This document shows, piece by piece, positions 1 to 6,868 of a DNA stretch of 11,753 bases. Location of the stretch: the NCBI GenBank assembly GCA_035718085.1, contig DASTHS010000245.1, forward strand, positions 1 through 11,753, written 5' to 3'. This stretch comes from DASTHS01 sp035718085 (GTDB taxonomy: Bacteria; Actinomycetota; Acidimicrobiia; Acidimicrobiales; Palsa-688). Under the pieces are notes generated by a model. The model made no database searches and was not told the DNA's origin. It was given only the letters and a program-made list of their open reading frames with translations. The translations under genes and the position numbers were made by a program. Positions within the stretch are counted from its first letter, which is position 1, and each line of letters begins with the position of its first letter.

Positions 1-439
1 CGTCGCCGGCCCGCTCGACGCCGGAGGGGGCGATGGGGGCCCCGTCGCAGGTCGCCCCCCGGCCCCGCACCGCGGCGAAGCGGGTGCCGATGGCCTGGTT
101 GGCCACCACTGCCGCCAGGGGCCCGGCGGCGTCGAGGGCGCACACGCTCGTGGCCCACCACGGCAGCCCCTTGCTGGCGTTGGTCGACCCGTCGACGGGG
201 TCGACGACCACCACGACCGCCCGGTCGGCGTCGGTCTCGGCCGACTCCTCGGAGACGACCCCGAGGCCGGCGGCGTCGAGCACCTCCAGGGCGGCCCGGT
301 CGGCCACGAGGTCGTGGCGGTACTGCCCGTCGGTGGTGCCGGCCAGGCCCCAGTCGTCGAGGCGGGTCAGGGCGGCGGCGACGGCGTCGCACACCTCGTG
401 GAGGGCGGCGAGCACCGCGTCGGTATCGGCGGAGGCCAC
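1..439 (-). CDS. Inositol monophosphatase family protein (5' part only, runs off the window)
   Basis: This is the N-terminal 146 codons of a metal-dependent sugar/inositol phosphatase; the rest lies beyond base 1. Translation from GTG 439 shows the family's metal site: SEES (residues 63-66) with the Glu ligand, then VVDPVDGSTN (78-87), whose two Asp residues hold the catalytic Mg ions. GLPWWATSVCALD (91-103) follows, as in IMPases (usual form IPxYxxS). Family members hydrolyse myo-inositol phosphate or related phosphates (fructose-1,6-bisphosphate, PAP) in the cytosol, and which substrate applies here cannot be told. The N-terminal helix region looks short and lacks the usual TxAD motif (HDLVAD instead). 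The start is the first GTG of the frame after the divergent gap to the GNAT gene and has a TACCGT box 8 nt upstream. The usual family length is about 260 residues, so roughly half is present. Confidence 0.88.
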   Translation of the reverse strand, partial: MASADTDAVLAALHEVCDAVAAALTRLDDWGLAGTTDGQYRHDLVADRAALEVLDAAGLGVVSEESAETDADRAVVVVVDPVDGSTNASKGLPWWATSVCALDAAGPLAAVVANQAIGTRFAAVRGRGATCDGAPIAPSGVERAGD

Positions 440-463
440 GCGGCCCGACGGTAGCGTCCGGGG
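440..463. promoter_or_regulatory. Divergent promoter region with two overlapping -10-like boxes (leaderless type)
   Basis: Only 24 bp separate two divergent start codons. On the plus strand TAGCGT (452-457) lies exactly 6 nt before GTG 464. On the minus strand TACCGT (453-448) lies 8 nt before GTG 439. Both fit the actinobacterial TAnnnT -10 consensus at the distance expected when transcription begins at or next to the start codon. Neither gene has room for a ribosome binding site in a leader. The two boxes overlap, so the polymerases would compete. No clear -35 element was seen. This is inference from spacing, not a mapped start. Confidence 0.5.
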
Positions 464-922
464 GTGCCCGTGCGGAACGCCACCCCCGACGACGTCGACG
501 AGCTCGTGGCCATGGTGCGCGAGCTCGCCGAGTTCGAGCGTGCCGTGGAGGAGGCGGTGTGCTCCCCCGACGACCTGCGCCGCCACCTCTTCTCGCCCGG
601 CGCCGTGGCCTCGGCGCTGGTCGCCACCCCCGACGGCTCGCCCGGCGAGGTCGCCGGCATGGCCATCTGGTACCGCACGTTCTCCACGTGGGAGGGCCGG
701 TCCGGCATCTGGCTGGAAGACCTCTTCGTGCGCCCCGCCCACCGTCGGGGTGGCCTGGCCCGGGCGCTGCTCGACGAGCTGCGGGCCCGCACCGACGGGC
801 GCGTCGAGTGGTCGGTGCTCGACTGGAACACCCCGGCGATCGCCTTCTACGACGGTCTGGGCGCCGCGCCGGTGCCGGGCTGGACCCGGTACCGGTGGCT
901 GCCCGACGGCAGCCACCGGTAG
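464..922 (+). CDS. GNAT family N-acetyltransferase (SSAT/diamine-acetyltransferase-like)
   Basis: A complete 152-residue single-domain GCN5-related acetyltransferase that moves the acetyl group of acetyl-CoA to an amine. The acetyl-CoA pyrophosphate loop RRGGLA (94-99) fits R/Q-x-x-G-x-G/A and is preceded by the beta-4 strand WLEDLFVRP (83-91). The segment WSVLDWNTPAIAFYDGLGA (116-134) carries the conserved Tyr129 that serves as general acid in this family. The early FERAVEEAV segment and the WNxPAIxFYxxLGA block resemble the spermidine/spermine or thialysine acetyltransferase subgroup, so a small polyamine or amino-acid-like amine is a plausible substrate; that is inference. The GTG start at 464 gives the natural family N-terminus and has TAGCGT 6 nt upstream. 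It is first in a plus-strand run with the next gene 12 nt downstream. Confidence 0.9.
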   Translation: MPVRNATPDDVDELVAMVRELAEFERAVEEAVCSPDDLRRHLFSPGAVASALVATPDGSPGEVAGMAIWYRTFSTWEGRSGIWLEDLFVRPAHRRGGLARALLDELRARTDGRVEWSVLDWNTPAIAFYDGLGAAPVPGWTRYRWLPDGSHR

Positions 923-934
923 GCTCGCCCCCCT

Positions 935-1498
935 GTGGCGGTCATCGACGTCCCCGGCTACATCGCCGAGATCAAAGACCACGCCGTCGACCACGGGTTC
1001 CACGTCCACGACGAGCGGCACTTCGTCGAGACGTACTCGCTGCGCCAGGTCTGGGAGGTCGACCTCCACCCGGAGGAGGGGTGCAACGGCCCCCTCGACC
1101 TGCACCTGGCCCTCGAGGTCGACCCGCGGGTGCTGCTGAGCTTCGAGGACGCCGTCGTCGAGCTGCCCGAGGGCAGCGACCCGCCCGACGAGTGGCACTT
1201 CCCGCTGGTGTTCACCTGGGCCCTCCCGCCGCTGCCGCAGGGGCCCGACCTGCTGCGCCTGGCCATCGACCTGGCCGGCATCGGCGGGGTCGAGATGCCC
1301 CTCGAGTCGTCCGCGATCGACAGCTACGCGTCGGCGACCGACGCCGCCGAGCGGCGCATCACCATCGTCGCCCGCCAGCAGATCAGCCTGGCCGGCATCA
1401 TCGCCGGCGACGAGCTGGTCTGCGACACCCTCGAGCGGGCGCTCGCCGTCAGCCGCTACCTGCTCGAGCGGGCGCCGGCGTGGCTGACCGGTGGCTGA
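935..1498 (+). CDS. Conserved-looking hypothetical protein, 187 residues
   Basis: I do not recognise the family. The product is an acidic, soluble-looking protein without a signal peptide or membrane segment. The first half is rich in His and acidic residues, with short runs such as HGFHVHDERHF (residues 20-30) and DLHLALEVDPRVLLSFED (54-71). The second half has alternating hydrophobic and charged stretches ending in a helix-like RALAVSRYLLER. It has normal codon use for this DNA and sits between two confidently real genes, so I take it as a gene. The GTG start at 935 is preceded by TAGGCT (920-925, using the TAG stop of the acetyltransferase gene), 9 nt away, which could give a near-leaderless internal transcript. 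Its stop overlaps the DUF952 gene by 8 nt, suggesting coupled translation. Confidence 0.75.
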   Translation: MAVIDVPGYIAEIKDHAVDHGFHVHDERHFVETYSLRQVWEVDLHPEEGCNGPLDLHLALEVDPRVLLSFEDAVVELPEGSDPPDEWHFPLVFTWALPPLPQGPDLLRLAIDLAGIGGVEMPLESSAIDSYASATDAAERRITIVARQQISLAGIIAGDELVCDTLERALAVSRYLLERAPAWLTGG

Positions 1499-1820
1499 CC
1501 CGGCCCCGGCGCTGGTGCACCTGGCCCGCCGGGCCGACTGGCAGGCCGCCTGCGCCTCCCCCGACCGCACCTACCGGGTGTCGACCATCGGCGCCACCCT
1601 CGACCGGGTCGGCTTCATCCACCTGAGCCGCCCCGACCAGGTCGACGGCGTCGCCGCCCGCTTCTACGACGGCGTCGGCGACCTGGTGCTCCTCGACGTC
1701 GACGCCGCCGCCACCGGGGCCGAGGTCGTCTGGGAGCCCGTCGGTGACGACACCTTCCCCCACCTCGTCGGCCCCCTCCCGGTCGACGCCGTCACCTCGG
1801 TCCGCCCCTACCGGCCCTGA
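1491..1820 (+). CDS. DUF952 family protein
   Basis: A complete 109-residue protein matching the small DUF952 family by its motif order: LVHLARRADWQAA near the N-terminus (8-20), GFIHLSRPDQV in the middle (41-51), LVLLDVDA (65-72), WEP (81-83) and FPHLVGPLPVDAV at the C-terminus (89-101). The two His residues in HLS and FPHL are the family's most conserved positions. No biochemical function is firmly established for the family, so none is assigned. The protein is cytosolic, with no signal or membrane segment. The GTG start at 1491 overlaps the end of the previous gene by 8 nt and gives the normal family N-terminus. Its TGA stop overlaps the next ATG by one base (TGATG), so it is very likely co-translated with both neighbours. 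Confidence 0.88.
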   Translation: MADPAPALVHLARRADWQAACASPDRTYRVSTIGATLDRVGFIHLSRPDQVDGVAARFYDGVGDLVLLDVDAAATGAEVVWEPVGDDTFPHLVGPLPVDAVTSVRPYRP

Positions 1821-2842
1821 TGCTCGACTGGCTGCCCTGGCCCGACGCCGCCGCCATGGCCGCCGGCACCGGCGCAGCCACGGCGGCCACCCGCCACCGG
1901 CTGCGGCCGCTGCGCCCGTGGGCGGGCGAGGTGACCTTGCTGCTGGTGCTCTACGCCATGTGGCAGTACGCCGGCGCCTGGTCGATCGGCCGGGCGTCGG
2001 CCGCCGCCGGCCGCGGCCTGGCCATCTGGCGGGCCGAGCGGTGGCTGCACCTGCCGAGCGAACGGGCCGTCCAGGCCGCGTTCCTCGGGCATCGCACCCT
2101 GCTGCACCTGGCCAACGAGTGGTACGCCGAGGTGCACGTGCCCGCCCTCGGCGTGCTGCTGGTGTGGTGCTTCTGGCGCCACCGCGACCGCTACCCGGCC
2201 CTGCGCGCCGTGGTCGTCGGCGTCACCGCCGCCAGCCTGCTGATCGCGCTGCTGCCCGTCGCGCCGCCGCGCCTCCTGCCGTCGCTCGGGGTGGTCGACA
2301 CCGCCGCCGTGATCGGGCCGAGCACCTACGCCGGGGGTGCGCCGGGCATCGACCAGCTGTCGGCCATGCCGTCGCTGCACGTCGGCTGGGCGCTCATCGT
2401 CGGCGGCGGGGTGGTGTGGGCGTCGCAGTCCCGTTGGCGGTGGGTCGCCCTCGCCTACCCGGTGCTGACGGCGTGGGTGGTGGTGGTCACCGGCAACCAC
2501 TTCGAGGCCGACGGCATCGCCGCCGCCGCCCTCTGCGCGCTGGCCACCGCCGGCACCTACGCGTGGAGCAGGGCGGCCTCGAGCAGCCGCAGGTCACCGT
2601 CGTCGTCGCGGTGGGCGACCGCGGCGGCGAACCCGGCGGCGGCCAGCACCGGGGCCAGCGCGGCGTCGTGGCCGGCACCCACCTCGACGAGCAGCACCCC
2701 GCCGGCGCGCAGCAGCCGCCCGGCCACCGTGACCGCAGCGCCGAGCAGCGTCAGGCCGCCGGGGCCGCCGTCGAGCGCCCGGCGCGGCTCGAAGGCGCGC
2801 ACGTCGCGGGGCAGCAGGCGCAGCGACTCGGTGGGCACGTAG
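1820..2842 (+). CDS. PAP2 superfamily membrane protein (AUR1/inositol phosphotransferase type) with a 3' tail antisense to the next gene
   Basis: An integral membrane protein of the phosphatidic-acid phosphatase type 2 superfamily, closest in motif style to AUR1-like phosphotransferases. The three active-site blocks are visible: VAPPRLLP (147-154), SAMPSLHVGW (181-190) and TGNHFEAD (224-231). The last keeps the H-x3-D spacing with catalytic His227 and Asp231. Hydrophobic segments lie near 36-54, 105-118, 129-149, 187-205, 208-225 and 232-248. It probably acts on a lipid phosphate or transfers a head group at the membrane; the substrate is unknown. The ATG at 1820 overlaps the preceding TGA by one base. 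Recognisable protein ends near residue 250 (about base 2570). The last 90 residues, Ser/Ala/Arg/Pro-rich, are read antisense to the methyltransferase gene. No stop occurs in any forward frame soon after 2570, so the tail is real unless a base is wrong. Confidence 0.85.
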   Translation: MLDWLPWPDAAAMAAGTGAATAATRHRLRPLRPWAGEVTLLLVLYAMWQYAGAWSIGRASAAAGRGLAIWRAERWLHLPSERAVQAAFLGHRTLLHLANEWYAEVHVPALGVLLVWCFWRHRDRYPALRAVVVGVTAASLLIALLPVAPPRLLPSLGVVDTAAVIGPSTYAGGAPGIDQLSAMPSLHVGWALIVGGGVVWASQSRWRWVALAYPVLTAWVVVVTGNHFEADGIAAAALCALATAGTYAWSRAASSSRRSPSSSRWATAAANPAAASTGASAASWPAPTSTSSTPPARSSRPATVTAAPSSVRPPGPPSSARRGSKARTSRGSRRSDSVGT

Positions 2843-3339
2843 GGCACCACCGCGGTGACCACGTCGACGGTGCCGGCGACCGCGGCGAGCGGGGCCGGCA
2901 GGTGGGCGTCAGTGAGGTCGTGGGCCACGCAGGCGACGCCGTTGGCCCGGGCGGTGGCCACGGCCAGCGGGTCGACGTCGGTGGCCACCACGGTGACCGC
3001 CGGCCGGCGCCGGGCGATCACCGCGGCGACCGCCCCGCACCCGGTGCACAGGTCGACGGCCATCCCGGCGCCGGGTCCGGGCGGGCGGGTGTCGAGCACG
3101 GCGACGGCCCGGCGCACCAGCAAGCCGGTCTCCCAGCGCGGCACGTAGAGGCCCGGCGCCATCATGACGCGCTCGCCGTCGAGGTCGGCCCGGCCGGTGA
3201 TCCACGCCAGCGGCTCGCCGGTGAGCCGGCGGGCGAGGGCGGCGGCCGGGTCGGGGCAGCCGGCGAGCTCGGCCACCTCCTCGTCGGGGTCGGGGAAGCC
3301 GGCGGCGGCCAGGCGCTCGGCGGCGTCGTCGGGGAGCAT
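2557..3339 (-). CDS. PrmC/HemK-related class I SAM-dependent methyltransferase (putative protein-glutamine N5 type)
   Basis: A 260-residue methyltransferase of the PrmC/PrmB neighbourhood, which methylates a glutamine side chain in release factors or ribosomal protein L3 using S-adenosylmethionine. An N-terminal helical part precedes PLAWITGRADLDG and APGLYVPRWETGLLV, which match the family's G-x-x-F-x-G...VPRxxTE region. The SAM motif I is VDLCTGCGAVA, followed by VVATDVDPLAVATARANG for the ribose acid. The catalytic loop reads VVPYVPTESL where PrmC has NPPY and the PrmC-related group (TIGR03704) usually has NAPYVPT, so the Asn is absent. EPRRALDGGPGGL and LLRAGGVLLVEVGAGH complete the fold. 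The ATG at 3339 gives the family N-terminus. The gene converges on PAP2 with a 286-bp overlap and diverges from the dehydrogenase gene across 33 bp. Family is confident; activity and target are uncertain. Confidence 0.87.
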   Translation of the reverse strand: MLPDDAAERLAAAGFPDPDEEVAELAGCPDPAAALARRLTGEPLAWITGRADLDGERVMMAPGLYVPRWETGLLVRRAVAVLDTRPPGPGAGMAVDLCTGCGAVAAVIARRRPAVTVVATDVDPLAVATARANGVACVAHDLTDAHLPAPLAAVAGTVDVVTAVVPYVPTESLRLLPRDVRAFEPRRALDGGPGGLTLLGAAVTVAGRLLRAGGVLLVEVGAGHDAALAPVLAAAGFAAAVAHRDDDGDLRLLEAALLHA

Positions 3340-3345
3340 GCGGCC

Positions 3346-3369
3346 CCGAGCCTCGCGTGCAAGGCTCGG
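3346..3369. repeat. 24-bp inverted repeat in the methyltransferase/dehydrogenase divergent gap
   Basis: CCGAGCCT (3346-3353) and AGGCTCGG (3362-3369) are perfect 8-bp inverted arms around an 8-bp spacer. The repeat fills 24 of the 33 bp between the two divergent start codons and is almost centred there. It could be an operator controlling both genes, or an RNA hairpin just 3 nt before the dehydrogenase ATG. No TAnnnT box or good Shine-Dalgarno sequence is visible beside it. Chance GC-rich symmetry cannot be excluded, although eight perfect pairs in this position are notable. Confidence 0.5.
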
Positions 3370-3372
3370 CCC

Positions 3373-4416
3373 ATGCGTGCGGTGCGTCTGGTCGACTGGC
3401 AGCGCGACCCCGAGGTGGTGGAGGTGCCCGAGCCCGAGCCGGGGCCCGGTCAGGTGGTGGTCAAGGTGGGCGGCGCCGGCGCCTGCCACAGCGACCTGCA
3501 CCTGCTCCACGACCTGCCGGCCGGGCTGCTGCCGTGGACGCCGCCGTTCACCCTCGGCCACGAGAACGCCGGCTGGGTGCACGCCCTCGGCGAGGGGGTG
3601 GAGGGCGTCGAGGTCGGCCAGCCGGTGGCCGTGCACGGCGCCTGGGGCTGCGGCCACTGCCAGCGCTGCGCCACCGGCGCCGACAACATGTGCGAGGACC
3701 CGGCCGGCGCGCCGGTGCCGAGCGGGGGCGGCGGGTTGGGCCTCGACGGCGGCATGGCCGAGCTGCTGCTCGTGCCGTCCGCCCGCCACCTGGTGGAGCT
3801 CCCCGACGGGCTCGCCCCCGTCGACGCCGCCCCGCTCACCGACGCCGGCCTGACGCCGTACCACGCCGTGCGCCGGTCGCTGCCCAAGCTGGGGCCGACG
3901 GCGACCGCGGTCGTGATCGGCGTCGGCGGCCTCGGCCACCTGGCCGTGCAGATCCTCAAGGCGACCACCTCGGCGCGGGTGGTCGCCGTCGACACCCGGG
4001 AGGCGGCGCTCGGGCTCGCGTCCCGCTGCGGCGCCGACGCCGTGCACCTCGCCGGGGAGGCGCCCGCCGCCGTGGCCGCCGCCACCAAGGGCCGGGGCGC
4101 CGAGGTGGTGCTCGACCTGGTCGGCTCGGACGCCACGCTGGCCATGGCCGCCGGCATGGTGCGCCCCCTGGGCGACCTGACCCTGGTCGGCATCGCCGGC
4201 GGCAGCCACCCGTTCTCCTACGTGACCGTGCCGAGGGAGGCGTCGCTGCAGTCGACCTACTGGGGCAGCCGCACCGAGCTGGCGGAGGTGCTCGAGCTCG
4301 GCGCCCGCGGCCTGCTGCGGCCGACCACGACGGTCACCGACCTCGACGGCGCGCCGGCGGCCTACCGGGCGATGGCCGCCGGGGAGGTCGACGGGCGCGT
4401 CGTCGTCGTGCCCTGA
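3373..4416 (+). CDS. Zinc-dependent NAD(P)-dependent alcohol dehydrogenase (Rhodococcus ADH-A type)
   Basis: A complete 347-residue medium-chain dehydrogenase that interconverts alcohols and aldehydes or ketones. The catalytic zinc ligands are Cys38 (GACHSDLH), His63-Glu64 (GHENAG) and Asp157 (LTDAGLTPYHA), the same Asp variant as in Rhodococcus ADH-A. The structural zinc is held by Cys93, Cys96, Cys99 and Cys107 in WGCGHCQRC...MCE. The Rossmann fingerprint GVGGLG (183-188) is followed by VVAVD, whose Asp207 favours NAD over NADP. The C-terminal STYWGSRTEL and GRVVVVP are also typical. All zinc residues are present, so it should be active in the cytosol, most likely on secondary or medium-chain alcohols (inferred from the ADH-A likeness). 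The ATG at 3373 gives the natural N-terminus. The hrpB reading frame begins at its stop codon, so the two are probably one transcript. Confidence 0.94.
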   Translation: MRAVRLVDWQRDPEVVEVPEPEPGPGQVVVKVGGAGACHSDLHLLHDLPAGLLPWTPPFTLGHENAGWVHALGEGVEGVEVGQPVAVHGAWGCGHCQRCATGADNMCEDPAGAPVPSGGGGLGLDGGMAELLLVPSARHLVELPDGLAPVDAAPLTDAGLTPYHAVRRSLPKLGPTATAVVIGVGGLGHLAVQILKATTSARVVAVDTREAALGLASRCGADAVHLAGEAPAAVAAATKGRGAEVVLDLVGSDATLAMAAGMVRPLGDLTLVGIAGGSHPFSYVTVPREASLQSTYWGSRTELAEVLELGARGLLRPTTTVTDLDGAPAAYRAMAAGEVDGRVVVVP

Positions 4417-4457
4417 TCGGGCCGACCGGCCTCCCCGTCGAGGAGGTCGTCGCCGAC

Positions 4458-6848
4458 GTGCGCGCCGCGCTGGCGGCCACCGGCACCTGCGTGCTGCAGG
4501 CCGCCCCCGGCGCCGGCAAGACCACGGTGGTGCCCCTGCGCCTGCTCGACGCGCCAGCGGTGGTGGAAGGTCGCGTGGTGGTGCTCGAGCCCCGCCGGGT
4601 GGCCGCCCGGGCGGCGGCGGCGCGCATGGCCGCGCTGGTGGGCGGCTCGGTCGGCGGCGTCGTCGGCGTGACCACCCGCGACCACCGGCGCACCGGCCCC
4701 TCGACGGTCGTCGAGGTCGTCACCGAGGGCGTCCTCACCCGGCGCCTGCAGCACGATCCGTCGCTGCCGGGGGTGGGGGCGGTGGTCTTCGACGAGTGGC
4801 ACGAGCGCCACCTCGTCGCCGACCTGGGGCTGGCGCTGACCCTCGACGCCCGCGCCGGGCTGCGGCCCGACCTCCGCGTGCTGGTGATGTCGGCCACCCT
4901 CGACACCGGGCCGCTCGCCGCGCTGCTCGGCGGCGCGCCGGTCGTGCGCAGCGCCGGGCGCAGCCACCCCGTCACCGTGGAGTGGTCGCCGGCCGCCGAC
5001 GGTCGGCCCACAGCGCGCGACGTGGCCGCCGCGGTGCGCGCCGCCCTCGACGGTGGTGCCGGTGACGTGCTGGCGTTCGTGCCCGGCCGGCGCGAGATCG
5101 GCGACACCGTCGCCGCCCTGGGCCGCCCGGCCGGGGTCGACGTGCTCGGCCTGCACGGCGGCCTGCCGCCCGCCGCCCAGGACCGGGCCCTGCGCGCCGG
5201 CGACCGGCGCCGCGTGGTGGTGAGCACCGACCTGGCCGAGTCGAGCGTCACCGTCGACGGCGTCACCGCCGTCGTCGACGCCGGGCTGGTGCGCCGGCCC
5301 GTCGTCGACGTGGCCACCGGCCTGCCGCGCCTGCGCACCGGCCTGGCCTCCCAGGCCGCCGCCGACCAGCGCGCCGGACGGGCCGGTCGCCTGGCCCCCG
5401 GCCGCGCCATCCGCCTGTGGGCCGAGGCCACCCACCCCGCCCGCCCGGCGTGGCCCCAGCCGGAGATCGCCACCGCCGACCTGGCCGACCTGGCCCTGCA
5501 GCTGGCGGTGTGGGGCGCCGCCCCCGGTGACCTGGCCTGGACCGACCCGCCCCCACCCGCGGCGCTGGCCGCCGCCGCCGAGCTCCTCGGCGAGCTCGGC
5601 GCCCTCGACGCCGGCGGCCGGCCCACCACCCTCGGCCGGCGCCTCGCCGACCTGCCGCTGCACCCCCGCCTGGGCGCGGTGGTGCTCGCCGCGCCCCCCG
5701 CCGCCCGGCGCGCCGCCGCCCGCCTGGCCGCCCTCCTGGCCGAGCCGGTGCCGCCCGGAGCCACCGCCGACGTCGCCGACCGCCTGGCCGGCGCCGACGC
5801 CGACCTCGAGCGCCGCGCCGCCGACCTGCTGCGCCGCGCCGGCCTGCACACCCCGCCCGGCGCCAGCCCGGGGGCCGCCGTCGACCCCGGCCCGCTGCTG
5901 GCCGCCGGCTACCCCGACCGGCTGGCCCAGGCGCGCGGCGGCGGCCGGTTCCGGCTGCGCGCCGGGGGCGGCGCCGCCGTGGCCGCCACCGACCCGCTGG
6001 CCGCCGCCTCTTGGCTCGTCGCCCCCGACGTGGAGGGGGGCGCCGGCGGCCCCGGGCGGGCCGACGGGCGCATCCGGCTGGCCGCCGCCCTCGACCGGGC
6101 CGACGTCGAAGGCGCCGTCGCCGGCCGCGTGGAGGCGGTCGACACCCTCGTGTGGGACGACGCCGCCGGCGACCTGCGCCGGGTCGTCGAGCGGCGGGCG
6201 GGGGCGCTGGTGCTCGAGCGCAGCACCACGCGGCCCCGGCCCGGCCCGGCGACCACCGCCGCCCTCGTCGCCCGGGCGGTGGCCACCGGCCTCGCCGACC
6301 TCCGCTGGACCGCCGCCGCCCGCACCCTGCAGCGGCGGGCCACCTGGGCGCACCGCACCGCCGGCGACGGCTGGCCCGCCGTCGACGACGCCGCCCTGGC
6401 CGCCCGGGCCGGCGAGTGGCTGGCCCCGGCGCTGGCGGGGGCGACCGGCGCCGCCGACCTGGCCGGCGTCGACCCGGCCGCGGGCATCACCGCCCTGCTC
6501 GCCGGGCGGGCCCGCCAGCTCGACTCCGTCGCCCCGCCGGCGGTCACCCTCGCCGGCGGCCGCCGGGTGCCGGTCGACTGGTCCGGCGACGAGCCGGTGG
6601 TGTCGGTGCGCGCCCAAGACCTCTACGGCACGACCGTGCACCCCCACGCGGGCGGGCGGCCCGTCGTCGTCGAGGTGCTGTCGCCCGCCGGCCGGCCGCT
6701 GCAGCGCACCGCCGACCTCCCCGGCTTCTGGGCCGGCTCGTGGCGCGACGTGCGCAAGGAGATGGCCGGCCGCTACCCCAGGCACCACTGGCCGGCCGAC
6801 CCGGGCACCGCCGAGCCCCGCCGACCCCGGCCGGGGGGCGGCCGCTGA
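4458..6848 (+). CDS. hrpB: ATP-dependent helicase HrpB (DEAH/RHA family)
   Basis: A DExH-box RNA helicase-like ATPase of the HrpB family, about 796 residues from GTG 4458 and near the usual 800-820. Helicase motifs in order: Walker A GAGKTT (18-23), Ia LEPRR (43-47), Walker B DEWHER (112-117, often DEFHER), III SATLD (145-149), IV LAFVPGRREI (205-214), V STDLAESSVTVDGV (256-269) and VI QRAGRAGR (304-311). The C-terminal HrpB domain ends in FWAGSWRDVRKEM and GRYPRHHWPADP, a strong family signature. Its cellular role is poorly defined. The start is uncertain. LPVEEVVADVR, encoded just before GTG 4458, looks like the true family N-terminus (LPVxxVL), yet no ATG, GTG or TTG precedes it. CTG 4413 or ATC 4416, overlapping the dehydrogenase stop, would include it. 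I list the first ordinary start codon. Confidence 0.93.
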   Translation: MRAALAATGTCVLQAAPGAGKTTVVPLRLLDAPAVVEGRVVVLEPRRVAARAAAARMAALVGGSVGGVVGVTTRDHRRTGPSTVVEVVTEGVLTRRLQHDPSLPGVGAVVFDEWHERHLVADLGLALTLDARAGLRPDLRVLVMSATLDTGPLAALLGGAPVVRSAGRSHPVTVEWSPAADGRPTARDVAAAVRAALDGGAGDVLAFVPGRREIGDTVAALGRPAGVDVLGLHGGLPPAAQDRALRAGDRRRVVVSTDLAESSVTVDGVTAVVDAGLVRRPVVDVATGLPRLRTGLASQAAADQRAGRAGRLAPGRAIRLWAEATHPARPAWPQPEIATADLADLALQLAVWGAAPGDLAWTDPPPPAALAAAAELLGELGALDAGGRPTTLGRRLADLPLHPRLGAVVLAAPPAARRAAARLAALLAEPVPPGATADVADRLAGADADLERRAADLLRRAGLHTPPGASPGAAVDPGPLLAAGYPDRLAQARGGGRFRLRAGGGAAVAATDPLAAASWLVAPDVEGGAGGPGRADGRIRLAAALDRADVEGAVAGRVEAVDTLVWDDAAGDLRRVVERRAGALVLERSTTRPRPGPATTAALVARAVATGLADLRWTAAARTLQRRATWAHRTAGDGWPAVDDAALAARAGEWLAPALAGATGAADLAGVDPAAGITALLAGRARQLDSVAPPAVTLAGGRRVPVDWSGDEPVVSVRAQDLYGTTVHPHAGGRPVVVEVLSPAGRPLQRTADLPGFWAGSWRDVRKEMAGRYPRHHWPADPGTAEPRRPRPGGGR

Positions 6849-6868
6849 AGGGCGGCGCACCTGGCACC

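Noticed and set aside
1744..4416. Plus-strand frame of 890 codons that ends as the alcohol dehydrogenase, suggesting a fusion
   Set aside because: Before ATG 3373 it reads out of frame through PAP2 and antisense to the methyltransferase, with low-complexity Arg/Gly/Ala content and no domain. The dehydrogenase has a normal N-terminus at 3373.
4362..6860. Long open frame on the minus strand opposite hrpB (832 codons)
   Set aside because: It is Gly/Ala/Arg/Pro/His-rich without motifs and mirrors the codon bias of hrpB. GC-rich third positions remove stops on the opposite strand, so it is a shadow.
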